DNA from: Sycon ciliatum
Lineage: Eukaryota; Porifera; Calcarea; Leucosolenida; Sycettidae
Direction: 5' to 3'
Length of the DNA stretch: 64,000 nucleotides
Assembly: GCF_964019385.1 (NCBI RefSeq)
Contig: NC_088645.1
Coordinates: forward strand, 29,424,574-29,488,573
The translations under genes and the position numbers were made by a program. The notes below the pieces were generated by a model. The model had not been told where the DNA came from, did no database searches, and saw only the letters and a list, made by a program, of their open reading frames with translations. Shown here in pieces: positions 55,073 to 64,000 of the stretch; the stretch's first letter is position 1; the number at the start of each line of letters is the position of its first letter.

Positions 55073-57102
55073 GATTGCGTCTGACAGGGATCCTCAGCTT
55101 GACGTTTTCGAACCATAATTGTGTTTCATCGATTTAGGTTTAGTATTTGACATTGAACAAAGATATCATCATCATCAACTGCTGTTCTCTCGACAGTACT
55201 GTAGAAAAACGTTAAGTTGTGCCAGAGCGCCAGAACCTTCACAGAAAACCCTTTTCCGTCAGAACTCCATTTTGGGTTGCCATTTTAGCCATTTTAAATC
55301 TTTACTCTTTGGAAGTCTCAAGAAGGTGCTGGACAGTCCTTTCTGTAACGACAATTACACCATAGCATATCGGCAGAGCACCGCATGAAATATGCGCGGG
55401 TCCCTGGTTATAGTCCTGGTAGTAAACGTATGTTTTTCTTACATTTCCCGTTTGTAACTTTGCCTCAAACTAAGGAGTAACCCGTTTTTGTTGAAAGTCA
55501 CGTGACCTCTGCAGTGCACATAAGGAATATGCTCCAGCCAATACTCAGCCTCACACAGAGGAACTACGACAAGTCATAAAAAACATCAACAATGTGCTAC
55601 GGTGCGTCAGTGGAATCAGGTTCAATACAAATAATCATACGCTCAAGGTGGACTAAAATAGCTCCTGACTTCAGCCTTACAGTGAGCTCGTAGTAAGTCG
55701 AGCACCATGCTTTGTATGAACGCATTTAATTGGTATATCGATTGGGAAAAGGTGCGATAGTTTTTACATGCCGAAGTTTCAACCTTCCGAAGGGAAGAAT
55801 TCAATCTTTCCTGAGTATTTCCCTTGATGTGATGGAACCTTTCTGCCGACGTTCACTGTAGCTAGATTCTTTCGAATCTCTGAATTTGCATAGCGAGAGA
55901 TGTGAAATTCATTTCAAATGGAGACTAGAGAGCACGTCTGGGAAAAACAGACAATATGGGTTAAGCATCATTCTGACATCTCTTACATTTTGCATTTAGG
56001 TTTCCTACAGGGTCTTACAATTACCTGACCAGGCGTTCAGTACGCACTTGTAAAAGGACACCTTGCCAGTTGTTAAAACAACCAAATTGGCCAAAACGCT
56101 GCATTCCGGAGCCAAAATCGAGCGTTGGTGCAGATAGAAATTAAAAAATACACCTCCAACGTGCACATTACCTCATTTGAGCAGTCTTGATATCGATACA
56201 GAACAGAACCACGCGAATATTCGCGGTGCCAACCACCTCCAAATGTAACCATTTTTCATCCAAAAGTAGCCAAATTTCAAGGGCCTTCACGGTAACTATT
56301 TATTTTTTCCTTTTTCTGGATCGTGCAATGCAGCACAGTGGGCTATCGCTACTACCACCGGAGACCTGTCCAATTAAGATTTTTTCTCCTCGTTCACTGG
56401 ATGAAAGAAAAGAATATTCCCTTTACCACGTAACTGCAACTACGTAATCTCGCGATTAGTGCACTATTATTTCACTGTCCACCAAAGATGGGGCACTATT
56501 CAAGAGAGGGCACTATTCAAGAGAGGGCACTGTTCAAGACAGGGCACTATTCAAGAGAGAGCAATATTTTTCAATGCTTGCACAGTTACGTCATCCACCA
56601 TAAAAAAGTAGTAGAGCACGGAGCCTAAAGTCTACTGTAAACAATCACGACTCAGCAGAAACGTCAATAAGAGCTGTGACTTTTATCCTAAAACCACAAG
56701 AGCAGCGGAATGGACAAGATTATTAGCAAAACAACTCCAAACGTGCACATGTGCTTGTTTACAAGCCCAGGGAGGGAGCACTATTCAAGAGAGGGCTTTT
56801 TTAATTTGCTCTTAGAGACAGGTCTTTATTTGAGGTAGGGCACTATTCAAGAGAGGGCTCTAATCGCGCGAGTAGGGTAGACGAAAAAAATCTCCTACCC
56901 GATTACGTCAAGGGCCTGTTCAACCTTCGAACACCAGTCACCACTCCAGACGCCAGTGCGCCAAACACACCCGCGTGGTCAACTATGTGCAGTCAAACTA
57001 ATTGCACTGACAATCCCTTTCCTTCCAAGCGATAATCATCTCCTTCTCTGAAATTAATTTCACTACGTGTAGTTGAATGCTTTGCTATATATGCACACTT
57101 AC
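55073..57102. other. Intronic stretch with a short tandem repeat
   Basis: GGGCACTATTCAAGAGA recurs about four times at 56485-56562 and again near 56766-56797 and 56837-56861. No exon recognised. Confidence 0.5.
56485..56861. repeat. GGGCACTATTCAAGAGA repeat cluster
   Basis: A tight block of four units of about 18 bp, then single units about 210 and 280 bp downstream, all in the same orientation. Confidence 0.8.
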
Positions 57103-57288
57103 TTTCACACCCTGGAGGACTTGGACTCCATACTCCACCACTTTGGCATGTAGTTGTGGTGGTACCGAGAGCGTTGGTGGACAGGTAACCTGTTCTGCAC
57201 TGTATGGATATGTTGGTGCCAAACGTCCTGCTGAAACCGGTAATAGGTTTGTAATTGAAGCCGAGATCATCAAGATGTGGACATTGTG
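57103..57288 (-). CDS. Sushi (CCP) exon 1
   Basis: 186 bp, acceptor CATGTCTCCAG before 57288 and donor GAAA/GTAAGTG after 57103, phase 1-1. Reads AQCPHLDDLGFNYKPI, SRTFGTNISIQCRTGYLSTN and TCQSGGVWSPSPPGCE. Four cysteines and the Trp before Cys4 give a full CCP module of 62 residues. It follows the Ig exon after a 317-bp intron, which supports one transcript. Confidence 0.87.
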
Positions 57289-57605
57289 CTGGAGACATGG
57301 AAGCATAACTTCAGTCGATGTTCAAAATAGACCCAAATGCACTCTAGAATCATTACTTCGATGTTGTTTGGCTGGTATATTTTATTTTACTACTTCAGAA
57401 TGAACAGACATCGCTGCCTACTTTTCTGAACAAGTGGATTGTCCAAACTTGAACAAAATGATGACGACGCATACTCCGACAAACACCTGTTTGTCGGTCA
57501 TCTGCTCACTTTAATTTTAAATGCCGGTCCCACATATTTACATGGAATATAGCGCATAGACTAACGTTTTCCATGCCTGCTGTAAAGCATTGATTTAAGT
57601 CTTAC

Positions 57606-57959
57606 CAACTACAGTTAACATTCTTGTTTGTGACCTGGACTTGGCAGCAGCATTACACTGTGTCTGTAAAGTTGAATTCTGAGCAGCAGTACAGGTGAAT
57701 GGTGGTTGGTTGATATCCACAGTACAGGTAATGTTGATGGTATGACCAGGTGTGAAGTTACTCCCATCTAGTGATGCTGTGTGTGTCTTTGTACAAACCC
57801 CACCAGTACAACTGTTGGAATAACTTCTAATCATTACCACATTGTCGACCATTAGTGTGACTGTAGGTTCCGGGTATCCCTGACCTGTACAGTTGATGGG
57901 GTGCATAGTGTTGTTGTCAACAGTTGCAGGGGTGTTGAGTGACAGAATAATGGGTGGAA
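57606..57959 (-). CDS. Ig-like domain exon
   Basis: 354 bp, acceptor TTATGCACAG before 57959 and donor GTTG/GTAAGAC after 57606, phase 1-1. Starts VPPIILSLNTPATVD; the B-strand cysteine lies in PINCTGQGYPEPTVTLMVD, the F-strand cysteine in QPPFTCTAAQNSTLQTQC. Extra cysteines in NSCTGGVC may form a second disulphide. The pattern is Ig-like with proline-rich start, about 118 residues, and lacks the usual core Trp. It would be the most N-terminal module found here. Upstream exons (signal peptide, further Ig) are not seen before 58.4 kb. Confidence 0.8.
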
Positions 57960-60006
57960 CTGTGCATAACAGAGGCACATACAATGGCAAAGAAAAGATC
58001 TACTACTTTGAAGTACTATGATCAGCACGATATCTTTTTCAAACGTTGGAACAACTTGATCACCAGACTAAAATAGAGGGTAGAAAAGAGTTGATTATTG
58101 TGCACGGATACTGTAACATGCAAAACAATCAGCACAAGAATCTTCTAAGCAAAATCTAGCTACAAATACTAGTAGAATACTTCATACAATACTGAACACA
58201 CCCTAAAAATATGAATGTCTTTAACAGCTTGCCAATTTTGCAAACATGGACAAGATGGCGGCCAGTCCGACCCCGACTTAACCTGTACAAGTATATCCAA
58301 CCATTACCGATTCTAATAAGTAAACAGTTTCTTCTGAGACCAAAACTCTCAAGATGTTCGTAAAGAGCCTGAAGTGTGTCCCTTTCATGAGTATTATTAC
58401 CGATTTTACTCAGATTTTTCATGTGAAATTTTGCCTGGTCGTGCCGAAGACCTCTTGATTACACTGAGGTGAAAATTTTCTTTTCTCAAATTTGACGCTA
58501 ATCGGGTTTTGCAGCTCAGCTTATCATTGGTACAGAGTTGAATGTGAATTATGGCCACCGACATACTTCCTGTGCACCGCAACAGTTAGCTCTGGACGAC
58601 CTGCAGCTGTGATAGCCTGCATGGTTCAAACATTCCGAAATATTATTCACAGCGTAATTTTTGAGAAAGTGGTCCGATTTCAATGGCCAACACGGTAAGA
58701 GAAATAGCTCCAAATTCCAACTTGTTGTGACAAGTCACAATCAACTAGTTCATCCATTGAATAGGTTTGATAGCCTTTAGCCGTCAACGAAATTTTGAAT
58801 GAACCTCCACATGGGGCTCTGCATTTATCCCGTGTAGAATCGTCAGGCGAAATAGCACGTCATCGTACATTTGAGATCAGCGGGAAGAAGATGACGACGT
58901 CCACTAATTTAGTATCTGTGCACACGAATCTGCTGTGTGTGTGACTCTGTGTGTCAGCTATGATATCATCTTCTGTGGTTCCATGCCTAGCATGTACGTC
59001 TGAACCATCCTGCAAAGTTTGAATGACGTAGGTTGAGCGATCGCTCCGCGAAATATACTTTTTGAAATTCTCTTCATAGTATATCTTCCACCATTGAAAT
59101 TTCGAATTTCTTCAAAAAAAGTGCTGAGAGGGGTGGCTTGCAACCTCGATATGGCTTGTTCCAGGCATGCTTTGGAGCCATCTTCTGTTGAAGTAGTGGC
59201 GGGGATCTGCCCTGCAACTGCTACAACAAAAAATGATTCGATCTGAGAAAGGGTGAGACCGCGAATCTCGGTTGAATATTGAGTATTTCAAGCCTTTTCA
59301 CGACGAAGATGGAGTTCTTTTTGGAGATGGACGTCGCGGCAAAGGACATGGTGTCCGACGTCTGGCGTCTGGTGAAGCCAGGGATCATTTGTCCAGTCAG
59401 GTCGGCAGCCTAACCGTCGGTAAGCTTGTGTTTGGATCCCGTTATGCTCGATGTGGTAGATCACAAACAATTTGATATCGCACAAATTGATCTCAGCATC
59501 GTGCGTACGGTATTTTATATTCAGAAAATCATAAAGTGTCTCTGTGTGGGCGTCCTATGCCACGAGAAACTCCAATCAGGCTCCTATGTCCTCTGCCTTC
59601 ATGATTGAATGTCCACTTCGTTTGAACAACGAACACAACAATCGAGGACGGCTTTGCAATGAAAAATACAGCTATACTGGAGCTGAAAAAAGAAGAAAAA
59701 AACGTGCTCAGGATGAGACTCAAAAAAAATGCGTGACGCCGACTGACCAGTAATTTCGCCTGACGATGCGTTGCAGGAACCAATTGTGCACGTCTGCATC
59801 CATTTTCGCGGCAATGTTGGCGACTTCCTCTCCCCTGCCATGTCCACGGCCAAGACCATGCTGAGAGAGAACTACGGTCTTTGATTGATTATTATCAGTA
59901 ATGCAAGGAATATTTCAATAATTCAAATATTCTAGAACAGTAATGCCAGAAAGATTACTCGAATGCGGCAAACAAAATTCGAACATTTAATCCCGCTGAA
60001 ACCAAC
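57960..60006. other. Stretch without recognised exon
   Basis: Contains related, diverged segments around 58560-58640 and 58960-59060 (GCATGGTTCAAAC/GTCTGAACCATCC inverse pair), probably a small repeat. No Ig, CCP or EGF exon found. It may be intron of the receptor gene or its upstream flank. Confidence 0.4.
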
Positions 60007-61259
60007 AGTGTTGAGGATGATGGCGTGTCCCAGAAGTTTGACACATGGTGCCCAGAGCTGCAGACCCTCGCCAAACATGCGGCGTCTCAACCTCAGGCTG
60101 CGTACGCTGTCCTTACTCATGGTCTCTGCCATGAGTGGTCATTCCTTGCGAGGACAGTGCCAGCCATCGCAGTTCTCCTGCCACCGCTGGAAAACTCGAT
60201 CAGCCCAGTTTTGCACCCTGCACTGACTGGTGGCCATGCCCCAGGCGAGGAAGAACGTGCCATCCCGGCGCTCCCCTGTCGTCGTGGGTGTTTGAGAATT
60301 CTAAACCCAAGGACCCTTGCCCGGCAGTACATCGCATCTACGTTCGTCACCAGACCTCTCGTGGAGTAGCTCCTTCCTCAGGATGAATCCATCGTGAAAG
60401 TTGCTGCAGCCACCAAGGCAGCCAAGGCGGTCCAACGCACGGCTAATCGCCAGGATCATGCAATGGCCCTCTCCTCTCTCAGGGATACCCTGAGTGGCGA
60501 CCACAAGCGGACTCTTGATCTGGTCGCGGAGATGCGTGCCTCCAGTTGACTCACTAGCCGGACATCTGGCAGGTTCCAGCTCGCCATCCACAAGGTTAGC
60601 TTCCGGGATGCAATATGCCCGCGCTATGCTTGGATCCCTCCCAGGTTGCCGTCTAACTGCACCTGCGCAAAGCACTTTGACACCATCCATGCCCTGTCAT
60701 GTGCCATATGAGGATTCACTGGGATGCGCCACAACGAGCTCCAAGATCTCATCGCTAATCTGTTGCGTGAGGTTGTGCATGACATCAGCGTGGAGCCAGA
60801 GTTGGAGTCTCTCTCTGGTGAAACATTCCCTCTCCGGTCGGCCAACACGGAGGCTCATGCTCGTCTGGATGTGGCAGCACGTGGAGTGCATGTGAGTAGG
60901 TTAGAGAGGACAATAAATTTGATGTTCCCGTCTGTCCAAGAAAGCACGAGCAGGAGAAGGGGCGCAAGTATGCACGGCGAGTCCTGGAAGGGGAGCATTC
61001 CTCGTTTGTTCCCGTGGTCTTCGCAACTACTGGTGGGCAGGTGAAAGCTGCTTCGGCCCTCTTCGCCAGGATTGCCAGCAAGCTGAGTGAAAAGCGCCTT
61101 CAGCCTTTCCCCGTCATGATGGCTTTTGTACGGGCGAAGATCTCCTTTTTTCTTGTTCGGGCAATGGTTGCCAGTCTACGTGGTCACCGTCGGAGCCCGC
61201 CTCGACATCTGTCTGGTTCGGCTGTGCTGATGGCTGCTGAATGTGCCCTGGCGCCATAG
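60007..61259 (+). pseudogene. Non-LTR element C-terminal region, decayed
   Basis: Frame 1 from 60025 reads FDTWCPELQTLAKHAASQPQ, AAYAVLTHGLCHEWSFLART, EERAIPALPCRRGCLRILNP, then stops at 60367, 60547 and 60709 with matching sequence between (AMALSSLRDTLSGDHKRTLD, KVSFRDAICPRYAWIP, MRHNELQDLIANLLREVVHD, HARLDVAARG). A shift near 60890 leads to SFVPVVFATTGGQVKAASAL and FARIASKLSEKR ending at 61259. From memory this order follows a YADD-type reverse transcriptase in retrotransposon proteins common in cnidarians and other invertebrates. 'FRDA..lRY.W.P..lPs.C.CG..F...HALSC..GG...RHNE.RDL' followed by a LD-containing block may be a nuclease-like domain. The RT itself is not seen upstream, so this is a 5'-truncated, mutated copy. 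Confidence 0.75.
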
Positions 61260-61540
61260 ACTGTGTACATGTACATATCCAGTTTCTAAGGTTATAGTGT
61301 TCCCGTGAAAAATGGGTTTGATTTACCTTTGTATTATCAGTTTTTGTTGTTATTAGTTTTTGGGTTTTTCATGCGGCTTTGATTTCATTGAGAACTGCGT
61401 GATGTACAGAGTGCAAAAATGAGTTTAAAAAATGCTGGTGTAGAAGCAATGTTCTGAGAACTGTGAAGCTTGTGTTTTCGTCAATTGTGGTTTTCCCCCA
61501 GTGGCCATTGAGTATGTACATGGAAGTGCTCTATATGTAA

Positions 61541-61625
61541 CATGTTGTTGTTGTTGTTGTATACTTTATTTATAGTGGAAATCAAAACAGGCAAAATGCC
61601 TAATAACATTGGACCCACTGTAACA
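61541..61625 (-). other. Possible 3' tail of a minus-strand retroposon
   Basis: On the minus strand: CCACTATAAATAAAGTATAC followed by (AAC)n. An AATAAA signal and a simple-repeat tail are typical of LINE or SINE 3' ends. The body to the right was not identified. Confidence 0.45.
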
Positions 61626-61739
61626 TGAGTGTTGGATCTAATGGAGTGAAGTGATTAAGCTACATCAGCAGAATTTAGGGTGTGTGTGTGTGTTTGTGGG
61701 GGCGTGTGTGTGTGTGTGCGTGGTTTGTGCGTGCGCGGC

Positions 61740-62060
61740 TGAACGGCATCAGTGCCATCGTTGGTTCCAGGGCAGCGATGGTTGTTGGGCTGTGCATCAC
61801 TGCACCGCTTCTAGCTCATGCCTTATACCGATCTCCTCAGGTGCTGCTGCCACCGTTGATACTACCTCTCGGAGTTGCTGCAGTGCTCATTGTGACATCT
61901 GCAATCGTTGTTTCCGCTCAATGCACTGACCCTTCGCTGTTCAAGGCACTGCCACCGTTCAACTGCTAGAGAACGGGACAAGTTGCCGCATATTTCTATC
62001 TGCCCTAGCCGGTTCTCTCTAGGTTCTCATCTGGAGCGCCATAAGGTGACGCCCTCCTAG
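61740..62060 (+). pseudogene. Zinc-finger ORF relic, second copy
   Basis: Reads RHQCHRWFQGSDGCWAVHHC, then SAHCDICNRCFRSMH and a stop, then further finger-like sequence in other frames (SRFSLGSHLERHK). It matches the order of fingers at 19543-20010 (QCATCRRWFHSRGGLRVHHC). More decayed than that copy. It sits 480 bp after the element C-terminal region, in the same orientation, consistent with tandem or nested copies of one retroelement family. Confidence 0.5.
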
Positions 62061-62349
62061 TCCGTGCGCCAAGGGGTGCTCAAGGGTTGATTTTATTTGC
62101 AACCGCGGGAAACGAAGTCACCAAGACACCTTCAATTGATGCTTTTGGAATTGGAAAAATGATTGAATTTAGGTACGGCTCTCCTCCCTTCTAGAGCTCT
62201 AACCAAGGCTCTATGGGGGCAGAAGGAGACTTCTTTGGCCCCGAGAATACACCAGCTATGCGGTGGTCTAGTTAGTTTGAGTGCGTGGTTCGCATTTAAA
62301 GTGTTCCAAGCTGCAGTTCCCTCGAAGGTCATCGTGGATACGTCTGCAC

Positions 62350-63170
62350 TTAAGAGAGCATGTCTGAGAATACCAAAGTATGTGTGCAAGTGGATCTCTC
62401 CGATTTCGCTCAAAATTTGCAGGTAGGTTCCCTCTGGGGCGTGGATCGATTGTGCAAAGCCCTTGAAAAAGTTTCTGAAGGGAACTTTGAAATTTGCATA
62501 CCCCTCAAAAGTTGCCGAAATATCACATTATTTATGGGTCTAGAAACGAGTCACGCCACAGCGTATACGAACAAGCTATGAACAAAACTCCATCAAGCCA
62601 ACATTGCCTCACCTTAGAAGAGTTCCTGGAGCAGTACCGCTTAGCCACGCCAGCATCCCAGAAGACGAGGTTCATCACCCCCTGACGCCACAAATGATCG
62701 TCTTGAAAATAGCCAATTTACAAGCGCGGGCAAAACAGCCAGCTACGTCCTCAATTGGCCAGAACTATACACCGGCAGAAAGTAGAACACCTCTTCTAGC
62801 GCTGAGGACATGTCCCCATCTTCCTTTTGGGGTTTTCTTGAAATAAACTTTTTTGAATTTTTCCACTCGACCATGCTGAAATACGCCCAAGGTCATACCT
62901 GCATAGGAAAGCTCGCCCCTCCGCGACGTCTCCTCAGCAATTTCTACTCCAACACTACTCCCAAGGCCGCAGAACAAAGTGTAGTGTTGACTCTGACAAG
63001 GAAAAGCAGCGGTGATCACTTGTCACTCCAAACTACAAGCTTCTCCTTGCGCCACCTATAATTTTTTGTGCGACTGTTGATGCAAAAGTGACTGAAGGCC
63101 TGAGCGCAGTTTTTGAATTTTTTTTGCAAGATGTACGGTGAGATCGCGTGCTCTGTGACGTAGGATGACG
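62350..63170 (+). repeat. Repeat family R1, copy 3 (long)
   Basis: Reverse complement of 24640-25445 along about 800 bp. Frames contain VCVQVDLSDFAQNLQVG and, one frame on, SHASIPEDEVHHPLTPQM. The 5' limit is set by divergence from copy 2 before GAGAGCATGTCTGAGA. Confidence 0.8.
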
Positions 63171-63734
63171 CTTCCTGCATCACGATACGCGGCCATCGAT
63201 CGCGAATGTGCCTAGAACGCTACTCGGAACAGACCATGATGGCAGAGGTACGATGAGCTTCATTTCCTGCTTGAACTGCTGAGAATCCCCACAAACTGTC
63301 CTTGTAGGAGTGTTGCAATCGCAGCAAGCCGTTGAAATATGCCCCGTACAGCATGGAGAGTTATTCGTCTTTCACACTTACCTCCTGCAATCCCGAACAT
63401 AGTCCAACAGTAAAAGTCCCTTGTTTTCATGTCGATGCTCGACAAAAGCGGCTAGCTCGGTCCCTTTGTGTTGACTGGCACGCGAGCAGCACTGGCTGCA
63501 CGCACTTGTCGCGTGAACTGCATGAGAGATTTATTACGTCATAAAGAATGTGATTTCATCATCATTTCACTGGTCTTCGACCTACATGGTCAGGGAAAGT
63601 CCCGGTTCGTACGCCTACAACCCGGTCAGCGTGTTCTCATGGTTCTTGAGTGCAGTGACAACACAAGTGTGATCACTTCCAGACCAACGGGCGTTCAAGG
63701 CGAGTATACAAGCGCACTTGACAAAGGTGACTCT
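63171..63734. other. Spacer between inverted R1 copies
   Basis: About 560 bp with no recognised gene, lying between R1 copies of opposite orientation. Confidence 0.45.
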
Positions 63735-64000
63735 GAAATCTCGTCAGCCGTGGGCCACGAGACTTGGCATTCTTGCGTCACAAGGCACGTGATTTCACCG
63801 TGCATCTTGCAATCAAATTCAAAAACTGCGCTCAGGCCTTCAGTCACTTTTGCATCAACAGTCGCACAAAAAATTATTGGTGGCGCAAGGAGAAGCTTGT
63901 CGTTTGGAGTGACAAGTGATCACCGCTGCTTTTCCTTGTCAGAGTCAACACTACACTTTGTTCTGCGGCCTTGGGAGTAGTGTTGGAGAAGAAATTGCTG
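63735..64000 (-). repeat. Repeat family R1, copy 4 (cut by window end)
   Basis: Reads as the inverse of 62930-63170: ACTTTTGCATCAACAGTCGC, GGCGCAAGGAGAAGCTTGTC, GTGATCACCGCTGCTTTTCC. Continues past the window. Confidence 0.8.

Larger units (their letters stand above)
31931..57959 (-). other. Multi-exon receptor-like gene (Ig, CCP, EGF modules, transmembrane, tail)
   Basis: Seven minus-strand exons read from splice consensus: Ig-like (57959-57606), CCP (57288-57103), EGF-like (54474-54355), CCP (47421-47254), CCP (45457-45290), calcium-binding-type EGF (43594-43490), and a final exon with transmembrane helix and tail (32241-31931). All internal exons have phase-1 acceptors and donors and the last has a phase-1 acceptor, so any order or skipping keeps the frame. 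This suggests a type I surface protein that acts in adhesion, recognition or signalling. The grouping is inferred from strand, order and phase; I cannot exclude two genes. No signal peptide exon is visible, so the 5' end is beyond 58 kb or missed. The introns carry the BEL and TRIM elements and several LINE relics. Confidence 0.6.

Noticed and set aside
58492..58698. Plus-strand exon-like segment with acceptor TTTTGCAG and donor ACG/GTAAGAG
   Set aside because: The 69-codon frame has no known module, and part of it resembles a nearby segment at 58960-59060, so a repeat is more likely.
60785..61081. Minus-strand frames of 60-100 codons
   Set aside because: Antisense shadows of the non-LTR C-terminal relic.

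Overview
The window looks like intergenic and intronic DNA from an invertebrate animal. The base composition is mixed. Dinucleotide microsatellites are abundant. There is a dense mix of LTR retrotransposons (Ty3/gypsy chromovirus, BEL/Pao, a short non-autonomous LTR element), CR1/L2-like non-LTR retrotransposons, a Ginger-type DNA transposon and small unclassified repeats. The only host coding sequence I can support is a set of short minus-strand exons. They encode Ig-like, sushi (CCP), EGF-like and transmembrane-plus-tail modules, each bounded by splice sites in phase 1. That is a standard metazoan extracellular-receptor architecture. A sponge or another early-branching invertebrate is my best guess, but I cannot prove the lineage from the sequence.

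Layout. 1-1.8 kb: a decayed LINE fragment and empty DNA. 1.83-9.75 kb: a Ginger-like DNA transposon (TGT...ACA ends, TATA target duplication, broken integrase) split by a young, apparently intact chromovirus at 4.36-9.52 kb (identical 172-bp LTRs, GAGAA duplication). 9.8-11.8 kb: a small repeat (family R1) and an older gypsy element that lost most of pol and joined gag to the chromodomain tail. 12-18.7 kb: two decayed minus-strand LINEs with a gypsy gag relic between them. 19-22.4 kb: CA microsatellites, a zinc-finger ORF relic and one intact LINE-type ORF1. 22.4-31.9 kb: mostly non-coding, with foldbacks, small tandem repeats and copies of families R1 and R2. 31.9-58 kb: the receptor-like gene on the minus strand. 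Its introns hold a TRIM-like LTR element, a complete BEL/Pao element (6,987 bp, TSD CTCCT), LINE relics and a 1.96-kb tandem duplication that doubled one sushi exon. 58-64 kb: the decayed 3' part of another non-LTR element, a second zinc-finger relic, and two inverted R1 copies, the last cut by the window edge.

How it fits together. Read 5' to 3' on the minus strand, the receptor exons run Ig, CCP, EGF, CCP, CCP, calcium-binding-type EGF, then a transmembrane helix with a tyrosine-containing tail. All internal exons are phase 1-1, so modules can be added or lost without changing frame, and the tandem duplication has done exactly that. The two large LTR elements lie between the last EGF exon and the transmembrane exon, in the same orientation as the gene. 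Exon boundaries were read by eye from splice consensus. Further exons, including the 5' end, may be missed or lie beyond the window.
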